This document shows, in pieces, positions 11,610-23,172 of a DNA stretch of 64,000 bases. A model generated the notes under the pieces. That model worked only from the letters and a program-made list of their open reading frames with translations. It ran no database searches and was not told the origin of the DNA. The DNA comes from Ipomoea triloba. Lineage: Eukaryota; Streptophyta; Magnoliopsida; Solanales; Convolvulaceae. The translations under genes were made by a program, and so were the position numbers. The number at the start of each line of letters is the position of its first letter. Position 1 is the first letter of the stretch. The stretch spans positions 19,517,622 to 19,581,621 of the forward strand of contig NC_044929.1 of assembly GCF_003576645.1 (NCBI RefSeq), read 5' to 3'.

Positions 11610-12477
11610 CACTACAAAAAATGCAGAAATAACGACAGATTTGGCGACGGATTCCGTTGCTAATTTAACGACGGAATAGCGACGGATTTACTTATTTTTA
11701 AAAAGAGAAAATTGTAATTTATGTCCCTCCAAATATGTCAATTATCAATGTCACCACTGAATTATTAGTGGTGTAAATGTTGCTTCTCAATTTTTAAAAT
11801 GATACATATATTGCCCCTACCAAGTGTAAATGTTGCCCCTCAATTTTCAAAATGATACATATATTGCCCCTCCCTTACGGTATGAGAGGGGAAATATATG
11901 TACATTTAAAAAATTGAGGGGCAACATTTACACCACTAATAATTTAGGGGTGACATTGATAATTGACATATTATGGAGGGGCATAAATTACAATTTTCCA
12001 TTTAAAAAAATTGAAAGTTAGCGACGGATTTTGTCAAAAAATTTGCACTCTTTCTTTAAAAGCAAAATAAACCTGGGAATAATGATCTATAGACAGATTT
12101 TAGGATCCGTCGCTAATATAGTAAAATCCGTGGCTAGAGCATTATTCCCGGATTTATTTTGCTTCTAAAAAACAAAGCGCAAAATTTTTTAATAAAATAT
12201 AGCGACCGCCACCGCTGCTCGCCTGGACGACCGAACGCAGTTGCCTGCTCCGACGTGCCTACGGTCATCGCTTCGCCGTCGCTCCGCCGATGCTTGGTAT
12301 ACCCCTCCCGTTTCAGCTTCTTCTTTCACTTTTTTTTTTGTTTTTTTTTTTCAATAATTTATAATTTATTCATTATTCATTATTCATTATTCATTATTCA
12401 TTATTCACTTGTTTAAATCCATATTACATACTATCAAACAACACTCTATATTATTTTCAATAGATTGTGTAGTAGTG
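11610..12477. mobile_element. CACTA-like element with nested fold-back
   Basis: The left end reads CACTACAAAAAATGC. The proposed right end is GTAGTG (12472-12477), with AAA next to both ends as a 3-bp duplication. Subterminal GCGACGGATTT words occur in both halves in the arrangement usual for CACTA elements. No transposase is present. The region 12200-12310 is unusually GC-rich (CGACCGCCACCGCTGCTCGC) and may be captured host sequence. An ATTATTC tandem repeat occupies about 12365-12405. The left end is convincing; the right end is less so because the inverted match is short. Confidence 0.55.
11705..12001. mobile_element. Fold-back MITE nested in the CACTA-like element
   Basis: It starts GAGAAAATTGTAATTTATG and ends CATAAATTACAATTTTCC, matching the 10847-11116 element over both arms. 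The arms carry GTCAATTATCAATGTCACC and its complement. Flanks are TTTAAAAA-like on both sides, so the target duplication is only approximate. Confidence 0.7.
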
Positions 12478-12479
12478 AA

Positions 12480-13587
12480 ATTAACTAAGAAAACACTATG
12501 TTCCCTGGTTTTTTCTTGCAAACTATTTACGTAAGTTGGTTTAAAAATGTCCAAAAAATTGTTGAAACCATCTAAATACATCAAAAAATTAAAATTAAGT
12601 GCTAGAGAATCATTTTTTTAAAAAAAATTAGGGGGAAAACCGCCTTTGGTAAGTTTCTCCTTTTTTTTCTTTTTTTTCTTTTTTTTTCTGTGGTAAGTTT
12701 CTCCTAGATCTCGAAAAAATACGCGACTTTTTGTCCAAAACGGATAACCGAGTCAAAAGTTATGGTTTTTCAAAGTTTCTACATGTTGTTGTCGTTGTAG
12801 ACTAGCTTTTACATTTTTTGATTTTGTTCTTTTGGATTTTGAGTATGTGAAGGAGTTGGTAGGCAGCTGTTTTGCTATGCCATGAATGGTTTTGCTCCTG
12901 GGGAAGACAGTGAAGTGATTTTATAGTAAGTTGCAGTTATTTTTTGCTTTGGATCATTCCTTCTTGGGGGTTCATTTATTTGACTGTATATGTTCCTTTG
13001 AAATAGCCCTCAAGCAAATTCCCAGCAGAGTTTCTTCTTCACTGGCTGGAAATCTACTGAAAATTCCATCTCTTAATGATACCATAACTGGAAAAGCAGT
13101 TGTTTCGTTGGGAGCTTTGAAATGGCAGTGTATATTTTGCTATTCTTGACCTGAACGAGCAGATGGCTCTTGATTAAATTGTCAATTAATTCTTTCTTCT
13201 AAATATGGTGCTTGAGTGCTTAATTAGATCACATAAGTTGAAGGCTTATGTGATGGTTCACCAGATCATAAAGAAAAAGATAATGATATGATTAGAAACC
13301 ATACCCGTGCTCTTCATACCGCTTCAATGGTATCTGCATATATAGTACACCACAATGGGCTGTAGAGATAGTATTGCATTGCTCTTGTTTCTTTAACTGA
13401 TTAGTAGCATTCTGAATCTCAAAATTTATTGTTTCTGATCTTTGGCAGTCTTCATGCTTTGCCTTTGTTATCTCAGAATGATTTATTTCTGAGTAAATGA
13501 TGAAAAGATAAAGAGACTAGAGAATTAGATATGGCTTTAGTATGTTTTAATGTTTAGCATAACTTTCTGTATTAGTTATAAGTATAG
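12480..13587. other. Intergenic DNA, no recognisable gene
   Basis: T-rich tracts occur near 12660-12690. The part from 12850 to 13500 is less AT-rich and contains a 72-codon open stretch at 12931-13146, but it has no recognisable domain and no convincing splice context. It could be a captured or decayed gene fragment; I cannot identify it. Confidence 0.4.
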
Positions 13588-14050
13588 TGATACTGTAAAA
13601 TACGAACACCAAGTAAAACTGGAAAATACGATCTCTTATTACCTCAAGGATCCAAACCCGGTTACAAGTCAAGTAGGAGCTCAAAGGACTCGGCAGGTTT
13701 GCAGTGGGTTTCCCTACTGTCCGAGAGCTCTCTTTAAGTCTTAGTCAAGAATTGGCCAAAAGATCCTCTCTCTCCTCATAAATGCGCTATTTATAAGGGG
13801 AAAAAGCGCGGTTGCCGGGCCTCCGGCATGACGGGAACGTGGCGCGCATGCGCCCGCCTCACTCCGCGCTCAAGCGGGAAGGAGTACGTGGCAGCCGTTG
13901 GCACGCCACGTTGTGGACGAAACGGGGATACTGTTCGACTCGTGACGTCCGACCTTACAGCGATCCTCCCGACCAGCCGGCCGCCCGACCTTAAAGCCTC
14001 CCGACTGATTCTGGAGTGTATCCGACCGGTCCTGAGTATATTCACTATCA
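13588..14050 (-). mobile_element. Solo LTR with perfect 5-bp duplication
   Basis: The 463-bp block starts TGATACTGTAAAA and ends CACTATCA (TG...CA). It is flanked by TATAG on both sides (13583-13587 and 14051-14055). On the minus strand a TATA-like CTTATAAATAGCGC near 13785-13798 suggests the LTR promoter, hence the strand call. The middle (13800-13990) is strongly GC-rich, so ORFs on both strands there are by-products. No internal retroelement region is nearby, so a solo LTR left by recombination is the simplest reading. Confidence 0.8.
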
Positions 14051-14055
14051 TATAG

Positions 14056-14564
14056 GAACTGATGCCAGATTATGATTTAACGTACGGTTCCTTTTTGTGT
14101 TTTGACAGCTAATGAAATATGCGATAGAATTGCTGATTATCATAGAATAATTTTGAACTAACATTTTAATAATCACAAGACTGATCCCATGGCTGAGTTC
14201 CCATCTTTCTGACAGAAGCATACTTATTAAATGATAACAGTATACTTCAAGTGACAACTAACATTAGCTATGCATCTGGCTCATGAACTATAGACAAAGA
14301 TCTAACTAGAAAATTTAGTCCAAAAACGCAAAATATGCATGTTGTTATCTTTTTATATATTTAGAGCTTGATCTACCATACGCATGTTACAGGGAATGGT
14401 AAGTATCACTACCTCGGCAATCATGCCACGCAAAATCTGTTGTGCAAGAAGTATGTTTTCTGTTACAAACTTGTTTACAAGACCTTGCCCTCTTGTTATT
14501 ACCCCCTCCCCATGCTGCAAATTCATAATGCATATCCAGGTAACTATGCACTAGTGCCTGAAAC
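14056..14564. other. Intergenic DNA, no gene seen
   Basis: The longest open stretch here has no recognisable motif or splice context. Confidence 0.5.
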
Positions 14565-15251
14565 CAGGACCGTCCCATTAAAAATAAGGACCCTGTCTAA
14601 TAATATAATTTGGATCTTCACTAGTTTTGTTTTGAGATGTAATCTAATTAAATATAATAGAGTAAAATTATAATCTAAATATAATAGAGTAAAACAAAAA
14701 ATACAAAATAATAATAGAAACAATAATATAGGGGAAGATAGATTTATTTTAACATTTAGATTCCCTATAATGATACAAAGATATCTACTTATAAAAGTAA
14801 GAAACATAATTCAGAAAGACCTATGACATATAAAAATAGAAGTCTACAAGATCTAGAAAATCTATAAAAGGTAATTGAGTCCAAATCCGTATAGACTTAA
14901 ATTATTGTATTCTATGACAAAAGTGAAAAAGTAATTAAATTTTTTTTTTGTCTAAATATAATGCATAAAATTCAACAAAAAAAATACATTTCAAAATTTA
15001 ATTTAAAATTAGTGACATTTCCGTGCATATTTAAAAACAAATTTATTCATCCAGATTTTGATGTCAATTACTTCTAAAATTTTATTTTCACTTACAATTA
15101 AAACCAATATATAGATTTTAAAAAAATATTTATCAAGTATAAAAATATTGAAATATATAAAAAATAATTTAAAAAAAAAAAAAAACTAGGCCCCCAAAAA
15201 TTGGGGGCCCTGTGCGGTCGCCTTGGCCCGACATGGCCAGGGCCGGCCCTG
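14565..15251. mobile_element. Non-autonomous hAT element
   Basis: The left end is CAGGACCGTCCC and the right end is GGGCCGGCCCTG. The flanks CCTGAAAC (14557-14564) and CCTAAAAC (15252-15259) match at 7 of 8 bases. The interior is AT-rich, with a GGCCCCC/GGGGGCC hairpin near the right end. The end of a related element lies at 35955-36015. No transposase ORF is present. Confidence 0.75.
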
Positions 15252-15956
15252 CCTAAAACACACATAATGTTGTCCTGTCGTGTAATGCCAAAGGGAGACG
15301 AGGAAGAGGTCACGATATGCATAATAGGTCACGGTGGCAATAATAATCTCTCAAAATCAGAATAAAAAGTACAGTGATCCAACTTATCGAAGATAATCAC
15401 ATTCATACAATCATAACTTTGGCCAGCAGCAAGTTATGCTTCACGTATGGGTGTAAAAGGCACTACTCACGTGCGTGTCACGCCCTGAAGCATTTTGTTA
15501 AAACATAAATGAACATTACAATGTTGAATCCAACCAAGTAGCCTTGCCTGAAGCAAATGCTCTTGTTATTCAACATTCGTTTAAAGATGTTCCCTTTTTG
15601 GGTGATCTTTATAAGAACCTCTAACTTCTTCCTGCCATTATTGATAAAGTTTCCTTGGTGGGTTTCGGAAGAGCTGCCCTTTTTAAAAACATTAACTTCC
15701 TGTCATTACAAGACTCATTACCATTTTACTCATTTACTCTTGAACAATTGAATAAAAAATAAGAGAGAAAAATAAAAAAAATAAAAAATAAAAGGTCATT
15801 GTCCATGCATTAAATACAAAATTTTAATAAATATATACATATGTGTGTGTATGTATTATATATTTATTTGTTTTTTTAATTAATTAACTATTAGTTTATT
15901 TATTTTGATTCCAATTCATATTCCTCACCCTCTCTCATCCACATAAGCTTGTTTTT
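15252..15956. other. Intergenic DNA, no gene seen
   Basis: The 64-codon open stretch at 15557-15748 has no recognisable motif. A short TGTGTG tract lies near 15843. Confidence 0.5.
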
Positions 15957-16345
15957 TCAAAAGAGTTCTACTATATGTACTCTCAAATCTTACTCCCTAA
16001 ATTTGCTCTCTGATGTGACGGACACTAATAAGCTATTTTTTTAATGTGGGTCTCAATACAAATGTTTATATCAAAATTTTGTTTGTGGAATATAAAATGA
16101 GAGTACACATAGTATTTTCCTTCTAAAAAACAACAAAAAAATATATTGGTGATACTCTTAGAAAAATACTACATAGACTCCGAATTCTTACTCCAACTTT
16201 TACTCCATCCTACAAATCCTTGATGTATATATTTTTTTTTGGAATCCGATTCAAATAATGAAAATATTATATTTTTGATTGCCACATCCTAGAGTAAAAA
16301 TAATGGAGTAGAATTTGAGAGTACATATAATAGAAGTGGTTGCTC
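15957..16345. repeat. Pair of adjacent fold-back MITEs
   Basis: The word TACTCTCAAAT with its complement ATTTGAGAGTACATATA recurs. The first pair spans about 15965-16115 and the second about 16155-16345. The block appears to be two neighbouring or overlapping copies of one family. Confidence 0.5.
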
Positions 16346-16747
16346 TTATTATCTTGCTTAGTTTGTAGAATATTCGGTGCCTGGCATAATGCCACCTGTT
16401 TATTATATGGATGAACACTGTTTGTTCGGTGATAAGGTGCTAAACAATGAAGACAAATGGAATCTGAAAGTGAGATATAGTAGGAAAATGGACTCTTATA
16501 TCAACTCTATATGAGGTGTATTTTATTTAAAGAATTTCCTATTCAATTATTATATGCATAATATTCTCATATATATTTAATTTCGAAATAAGTGTTTAAT
16601 TAGCTCATTAAATCTAACAAATTGTGTAATTAGATTCTCTAACCCCCAAAAAAAATCCTTCAATCAAATCTCCTAAACCAACAAAACTGTGGGATTAAAT
16701 TATAATATTGTCTATTCAACAGGTTAATTACTCTTGGTGTGATACTA

Positions 16748-17330
16748 AGGCTCTATTTGGCAGAGCTTATTTAGGAGTTTATAACTTATTTTAAGCTACT
16801 AATAAGTTATAAGTTCTGTTTGGTGATGTTCTCAAAATAAGCTAGTAGCTTAAAATAAGAGCTTATTTTGAAAAGCTACTTTCAATAGCTTTTCAAAAAT
16901 AAGCTGGTAGCTTCTTAACTTTTTTCCATTTTTATCCTTATTATTTTAAATAAATGACATCTTTTATCCCTCCCAATTAAAACCTTTTTGACCTTTTCTT
17001 ATCAATATGTTTGGTTGTAATTTCAATTTGATATTTGTGTTTGAACATTAACTTTTTTATGAACTAATTTTATGAATTATAAACATTTTGTTTTACTTAT
17101 GTTCTTACTTTATATTTTATTAAAATATATTGATTTCATTATTTTATATTTTAACATGTGAACAAACTTATTTGAATTTAAAATTATTTAAATTTTATGA
17201 AAATGTCTTTTTTAGTCTTTTTACATTTATTAGCTTATCAGAAAACTACTTTTACCAAACGCTTTTAAGCATAACAGCTGTTCAAATTTCAACTTCGGGC
17301 TTATAACTTTTCAGCTAAACATAACCTAAG
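16748..17330. repeat. TAAGCTA-rich MITE-like element
   Basis: The left end region has GGCTCTATTTGGCAGAGCTT with repeated AAAATAAGCTAGTAGCTT words. The right end region has TAACTTTTCAGCTAAACATA followed by ACCTAAG. It resembles a hAT-type MITE, but the target duplication is unclear. A similar element with the GGTGTTTGGTTATTGGCTTA end lies at 31590-32190. Confidence 0.45.
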
Positions 17331-17604
17331 TATGTTAACAATGCAAGTTACTTGAATTAAATGTGCACAGATATTTTATTTTCAAATGTTTAATTTTTAA
17401 AAAAATAGCGATAGTTCTTTTAATTATTCTTTTAAAAATTATACATCGATCCGCGTAAGCATTGAGACATCGTATCTTAGTTTAATCTATGTCATATCAA
17501 CTACATTGCAGTATGATGATACTTCTGTATCATTCTAAATAAGTGGTTATAAGATTGAACTTTGGTGATAGGAAGTTTAATTCATTTAGATAATTTTATC
17601 TAAA

Positions 17605-18386
17605 CTAGTATTTTTGCTTGTGCGTTGCACGGAATGGATTTGCTAAAATATTTTTAAAATATTTGGATCGATATACAATTATATAAATTATAACATCAAA
17701 TATTATATAGCGCAATTGATGAAATTTGTTGGACCGATTATGTTTTCTGATGTTTTCCTTACTGAATTAGAGCAAATAATTGTCAAGTTACCTGTGCGAT
17801 GCACAGATAAATTTTTTATAATATATTTAGATAATAAAAATAAAGATAAAATTATAAAAAATTGTAATATCGAACATGTACATTTATTTGATTATAAGAT
17901 TAGTGCAAAAGTATTACTCAATTAATTGAATAATATATGACTTGTTTGTCTACAATTATCTTTAAAAGATCAATATGTAATATGACTTATGTAATTATAT
18001 TATTACTAAAATAAATATGGGAAAAATTAGAAATAATGTAATTATAATTATTATAAAAATAAATTCAACAACCAATGTTTAGTTTAATAATTATTAGACA
18101 ATTATTAATAGTCAATTCCACTAATATACGTGTAATTATAGTTTTATAACTTAAGTATATTCATTTTCATTGTATTGCATTTAGTTTTTTCTTCCTCCTC
18201 AATATTTGAATGAATTAATTGTAATTATTATAAATAATCTAACAACCCTTTATTTAATATTTTTAAGTTTAAATAATTTAAAGTTTTCAAAAGGAAAGTG
18301 TAATTAACTTTTTTAAAAGTTTTTTAAAAATATTTTTCAGTCAATTAGTAAAGTGAGGATTTTGTTTTTTATATATAGTAGTCTTA
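17605..18386 (-). mobile_element. Short non-autonomous Helitron
   Basis: Read on the minus strand, the 3' end has TCCGTGCAACGCACAAGC (a short hairpin), then AAAAATA and CTAG at 17608-17605 followed by T. The same ending occurs at 52465-52497. The 5' end at about 18386 reads ACTACTATATATAAAAAACA, close to the Helitron 5' ends at 50-52 kb. A second hairpin, CTGTGCATCGCACAG (minus strand, near 17789-17803), matches the one at the 53.67 kb Helitron end, so two Helitron ends may be stacked here. Confidence 0.6.
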
Positions 18387-18941
18387 TTACGATAGAATTG
18401 TAGTATGATAGGAATTGTAATGTAGAATTGCGATACAATAAAAATTATAATGTAGAATTGTACAACGAATAGGAAAATATTAAATAATTTAATTGCACCA
18501 TTTATTAAACTTTAAAAAAAAAGTGAAATTTACATGGTACAACAAAACACTTATAAATAATATAACTAATTGTGATTTATTATGGTGGGGAAAAAGAAAG
18601 AATCTTAAAAATATTTCTAATTTGCGTCAACGATTTTCCATTCAAACTCTCCCAAACAAGAAAACAAACCGTCCGTCCGCGGACGTGAAGTCAAACAAAG
18701 CCCCCCCAACCCACCCCCACCCCACCTCGAGCCCGCCCACTTTGAGAAGTCATCACGCTTTTCCTCCTTCCTCCATTGCTGAATTGCCCTGCAATTTCCT
18801 TCTCTTCTTCTTCTTCTTCTATCCCAATAATTTCCTTTTCTGCTTCGTAGCTTATTTCTTCATCAAACAAGCTTTACAAACTCCGTCTTTGGTCGGATTC
18901 TCATCGTTCTCTCGATTCGCCCATCACAAGCTTCTGCAACA

Positions 18942-21900
18942 ATGGTTGTCCTTAAAGAATTGTATCCTTCTTTTCCCCCCTGATTTTTTGGACGTATAAT
19001 TATGCCTTTTTTTTTGCACGTAAATATGTTGTATACCGGTTTTGCTATATTTGAATTACGCGTTGTTTCTTCTCAATTTTACCTTTTCTGGATATCTGCA
19101 AAAGATACAACTTTGAAGAAATCGATAGAATTGATTTTTATTCCGTTTGCTGCTTCGTTTATTGCGGAGAAAATTTGGGATGATTAGTTCAATGTTGCGG
19201 TAGACCTGGGTTTTAAATTTTCGATCAATATTGTTTATTTTATTTTAATTTTTTTGCTTCATTGCAATGAACAATTGTTATACCATGTACCAGGGTCCAC
19301 CTCGCATTGTGCCCCTTGTTCTAAAAAGACATTCAGATTATGTGTTGCACTAAATATATTATGTATAAATTATGTGATTATTACAATTGATATATTCTGT
19401 AGTGAACATATCATGCACCTTCAATTTATTTATATAATCCGTTGTTAACTGCATGCATATGACTTTGGTCCATGGTATAATTTGCCTACAATGAACTGAG
19501 AAAAAAGGCTGGTGGGTTTATTTCCTCAGGCTCTATTTTGTGTGTAGTAGTGTTATTTGTTGTTAATATAAATTAGCTTTGTTTGGTTTCTCGGAATTTT
19601 CCTTGACCTGTTTCCCTCTTTTGCTGGGACTTGATTGAAGTCGAATTGTCATGCCTTTGTCAATAGAAGAGGTAATGCAAGCTAGCATTTTTCTAAGACC
19701 CAGTTTGATTTCTATTGATTTTGTTTGTTTGTATGTATGTGTATATATGTTGTGACTAGTTTCTTTGCAATGGAAATGCAGTATCATATAGCTCAGATGT
19801 TTATGGTCATGAAAATGCAACAACAGAATACCACAGGCAATGAAGGGGTGGAGATTCTGGAGAACAGACCGTTTGAGGATGACGGATTTGGTCAAGGCCA
19901 ATACACGTCCAAAATTTATAGATTGCAGAGGTAATTTCATATGTAGTTGAGTTGAATATTTAGTTTGTTATGAATATGAGATAAAAAGAAGCTCTATTTT
20001 TCGAAGATTGATTTGAATGAGTGGTATGTGTTGCATTGTTATGTTGTAACTTGTAAGTAGTCATGTCTCTGTACAATTTAATGTGCAATGCAAAAGCTAG
20101 ATTGTGAAAACTTCTTTCAGGGTTTCCGGCTATAGCATTTAGATATTCTGATGCAGCCGTTTTTATGGAATTTCTTTTTGATGTCCAAGCAGGACTTTTA
20201 TATAAGTCAATTTGATCGTTTCTATGTGAAATTGGATAATGTGACTAAAGCTTTCTGACCATCTAACTTTAGAACTCAAGTTTTCAATTTGGTTTTCTGC
20301 AGCAAAGCTCCTACTTGGCTGACTAAACTTGCGCCCGAAGATGCACTGGTGATGCAAGAAGAAGCTTGGAATGCATATCCTATGTGCAAGTCAGGTTTAT
20401 ATTCTTACTTAGGAATATGCATTCACGAGGAATGCTTATTTTCAGCTAGCTTCCAGTTTTCATTCTTAAACACTTCTAACGATTTTTTGGTTGTTGTATG
20501 GAACTCAACATCATGCAGTTATAAAGGTATTTTATGTTTTGACGTTTGTTTCTCATTCATGGGTATTTCTAGTTAGACAAGTATTGGGTTCTTAGCTGCT
20601 TGACTTTTTGCAGTGTCCATATTTCACAAGATTCCTTCTTACGATTGATACTATTCATAAAGCTGACAACGGCCAATCTGAAAATGTGAGTTTGAATTCA
20701 ACGAACAATAATAGAGCTTCACTGTTACCTTCTATTTCATGGTTGGATTAAAGCATACTTGAAGAATCTGTGATCCAAAAATCATTATTCTTTTGTTTTG
20801 TTGTTTTCGTAAGAGTATCAATGAAACTTTGAACAATGTAGGTGCATGGACTCAGTGAAGCACAACTAGCTGCCAGGGAGGTGGAAATTATTGATATTGC
20901 TTCAGGTGTAACTGATTATTGGAGTTACATAATCGGGAGAAACGACATTGATTTGTCCAAGTTCCAGTCAGCAAGAACTGGACGGGGACCTCTCTTAGAG
21001 GGTTGGAAGGTTTGTATCTCCTGTTAGAATTGCATGGCTACTTCTGTGCTCGTACTAAAGTGGTATTGAGTCCTAGATGGTACATGAACTCAAGTGACAT
21101 TTGACACATTTGCATACAATTTCGTTTGGATCTGAATCTAAAATGCGCCTTTAGCATCTTCTGGTGTCTTCTCTTTCCAAGATGATGGATTTCAATTCTT
21201 TGCATTGCCTCTTAAATCATATATGCGTTTGAGTTTTATGTATAAATCTTATATGAAAAACTCAGTATATGAACGGAAATAGATGCTAGCTGGTGCCGAG
21301 TGCTGTTCATATTGGCATCCCGTTTCCTGTAATTTCTATTGGTTTCTATAGTTCTATTAGGCCCCATAAATACGAATACTCTACTGTGTTAAGCCTTATG
21401 ACCCTAATACGTTTTGTGATATTTCTTCCCAAATAGAATCTGTTTCTTCTTGTTTCAAGCAATATAAACTTTATAGGCTCTGTTAACATTCCCTGCATAA
21501 TATGCACAGAGCATTGCTATTAAATTGTAGAGTAATCTGCATGCTTGTTTGGATCGACAATTTTATTTCCAAAGCATAAAGTCATATGAGATTACTTACA
21601 CTATAGGCATCCCTTGCAGGACAATTGTGCTCCAGTGATGACAGCTTATAAATTGGTGACAGTAGACGCTCCATACTGGGGCTTTGGAGGCAAACTTGAA
21701 AGAGCTCTGGTTGCAGTATGTATCTTCAACTATTAACAGTTTATAGATTTGAAACGGATTTAATGGCCTTGATGGAACATAATTCGGTTAGAATGACAAC
21801 TGTTTAAACATTCGAGAACATTAGAATGACCCCTCTCCTTCTGAGAGTATGCTGCCCGCAAGATCCATATGCCTAACGTGCTTTTATGGATTGTTCGAGC

Positions 21901-22326
21901 CTTATGTTGGAATCATTGATCAACGCTTTTTCCTTTCACAATGCTGAGGCTATAATCATTCCTTCTTCCCCATAAGCAAGCAGAATGTGTAATTTCTTTC
22001 TCCTCTTTGGTGTAGGGTGAAGGGGCGCTTTTCATGGAAAGCCATCGGAATATTTTTGCGTGGATCGACGACTGGTATGGGATGACAGTGGAGATGATGC
22101 GCGAGCTAGAGCAACAAAGCGACCTCTCTTTAAATAAGGTAAAGCAAACTATGTAGCATATATAACTGGCTTTCAAAGTTTGGTAATTTGTAAAGAGCTT
22201 TACCACTTAAACATGGAACTGGGAAAACCTCGCCCTTCTGAATTCTGATGTGGTTGAACCATTCTATCATGCAAACAGAAACTCGGTCGGTACCATTCAA
22301 ATGACAAGATGATGGCTCAAGAATAA
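18942..22326 (+). CDS. Class I phosphatidylinositol transfer protein
   Basis: PITPs carry single phospholipids (PI, PC) between membranes in the cytosol and support phosphoinositide signalling. Proposed coding exons: 18942-18961, 19641-19671, 19782-19930, 20303-20394, 20519-20526, 20614-20685, 20842-21009, 21620-21715, 22016-22138, 22279-22326. They total 807 nt, 268 codons plus TAA, with every junction GT-AG and in phase. The protein starts MVVLKEFRIVMPLSIEEY and covers the whole single-domain fold: CPYFTRFLLTIDTIHKADNG at about 101-120, the SARTGRGPLLEGW loop at about 167-179, and an aromatic C-terminal helix (FAWIDDWYGM). Length is normal for plants. The ATG at 18942 is the first in the transcript; the pyrimidine-rich leader (CTT repeats near 18800) is usual for a plant 5' UTR. 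Exon 5 is only 8 bp. Intron 1 holds a capped MITE. Confidence 0.92.
19272..19486 (-). mobile_element. Capped Mutator-like MITE in PITP intron 1
   Basis: It begins CAATTGTTATACCATGTACC and ends GGTCCATGGTATAATTTGCC, the caps shared by the family described at 32763-33323. The flanks TGCAATGAA (19263-19271) and TACAATGAA (19487-19495) match at 8 of 9 bases. The core resembles those at 24698-24892 and 30337-30520. Confidence 0.75.
20519..20526 (+). other. 8-bp microexon of the PITP gene
   Basis: TTATAAAG lies between an AG acceptor (20517-20518) and a GT donor (20527-20528). It completes the Val codon split at 20394 and adds Ile-Lys, giving CKSVIKCPYF, the expected family sequence. Leaving it out loses these residues and shifts the frame. 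Confidence 0.8.
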
Positions 22327-23172
22327 TGTCCAGTTGATGCTGAAAATCAACCACTGAATCCCATCTTCATAAAGATGAGGTAACCATCAGAATTCATCCT
22401 CACTTGAATCTATGAGGTGAGTAGGTGACTAATCATTGTTCTTGAAAACATATGGTGGATGAAAACCATCTGTGATAGTTTAGCTTAGAATCAAGATTTT
22501 TAAAAGCCAGAAGTTATTATTTTTATTGTATTACTGTAATTCATTACTTTAAGGTTAGCAATGGCCCATGAAAAAGCTGTACCATGGTGCAAATATCTGC
22601 CTTTTTGTATAGGCTTTACACTGCATATTTTCCCCTTTGCTAAAGTGCTTTTATTGTAAAGTTTAAGGAAAAACATTTTTTCTGTAAGTAAAATATATGT
22701 TTTGTTCATTACATCCTCTATATTGCTCAGAATTGAGATTCTTGGGACTTAATAACCACAAAATTTCAAGTTCAACTCCCAATGAGAATTGTTTATTAGC
22801 TTTCTTAGTTTAGGCTGATCAATTATGAGTAACCTTGGTTGGTTTACTTCGTCGTGGTCCTTTGCCCGCTAAGATTAAAAAAACGGACACTTCACCCATT
22901 ACAACGGCAGACTTTTGCGTAAATCAAAGAAGTGAGATTTCTTATAGAAAATGGAAAGGGTGAAATTCCTGAAGGCATTACAAAATCACTTGATATATTG
23001 AAGTAAAAGAAAACCAGGAAATCATCTGCAAAAGGGCACCATGCAAGATTTAGTGATTTACAGTCTCCAGAAGAAGGATAAGGCATATAGACATAGCTTT
23101 CATCTAAAAAGAGTAGAATAAGCAAAATACATAATAATGTTGGATGTTTTCCCACACATTTTGAGCAAACTC
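22327..23172. other. Shared 3' region of two convergent genes
   Basis: The 846 bp between the PITP stop and the tetraspanin stop should hold both 3' UTRs and polyadenylation sites. No ORF with recognisable content is present. Confidence 0.6.

Noticed and set aside
13791..14055. Arg/Pro-rich ORFs of up to 86 codons on both strands
   Set aside because: They are in the GC-rich part of the solo LTR and are open by composition.
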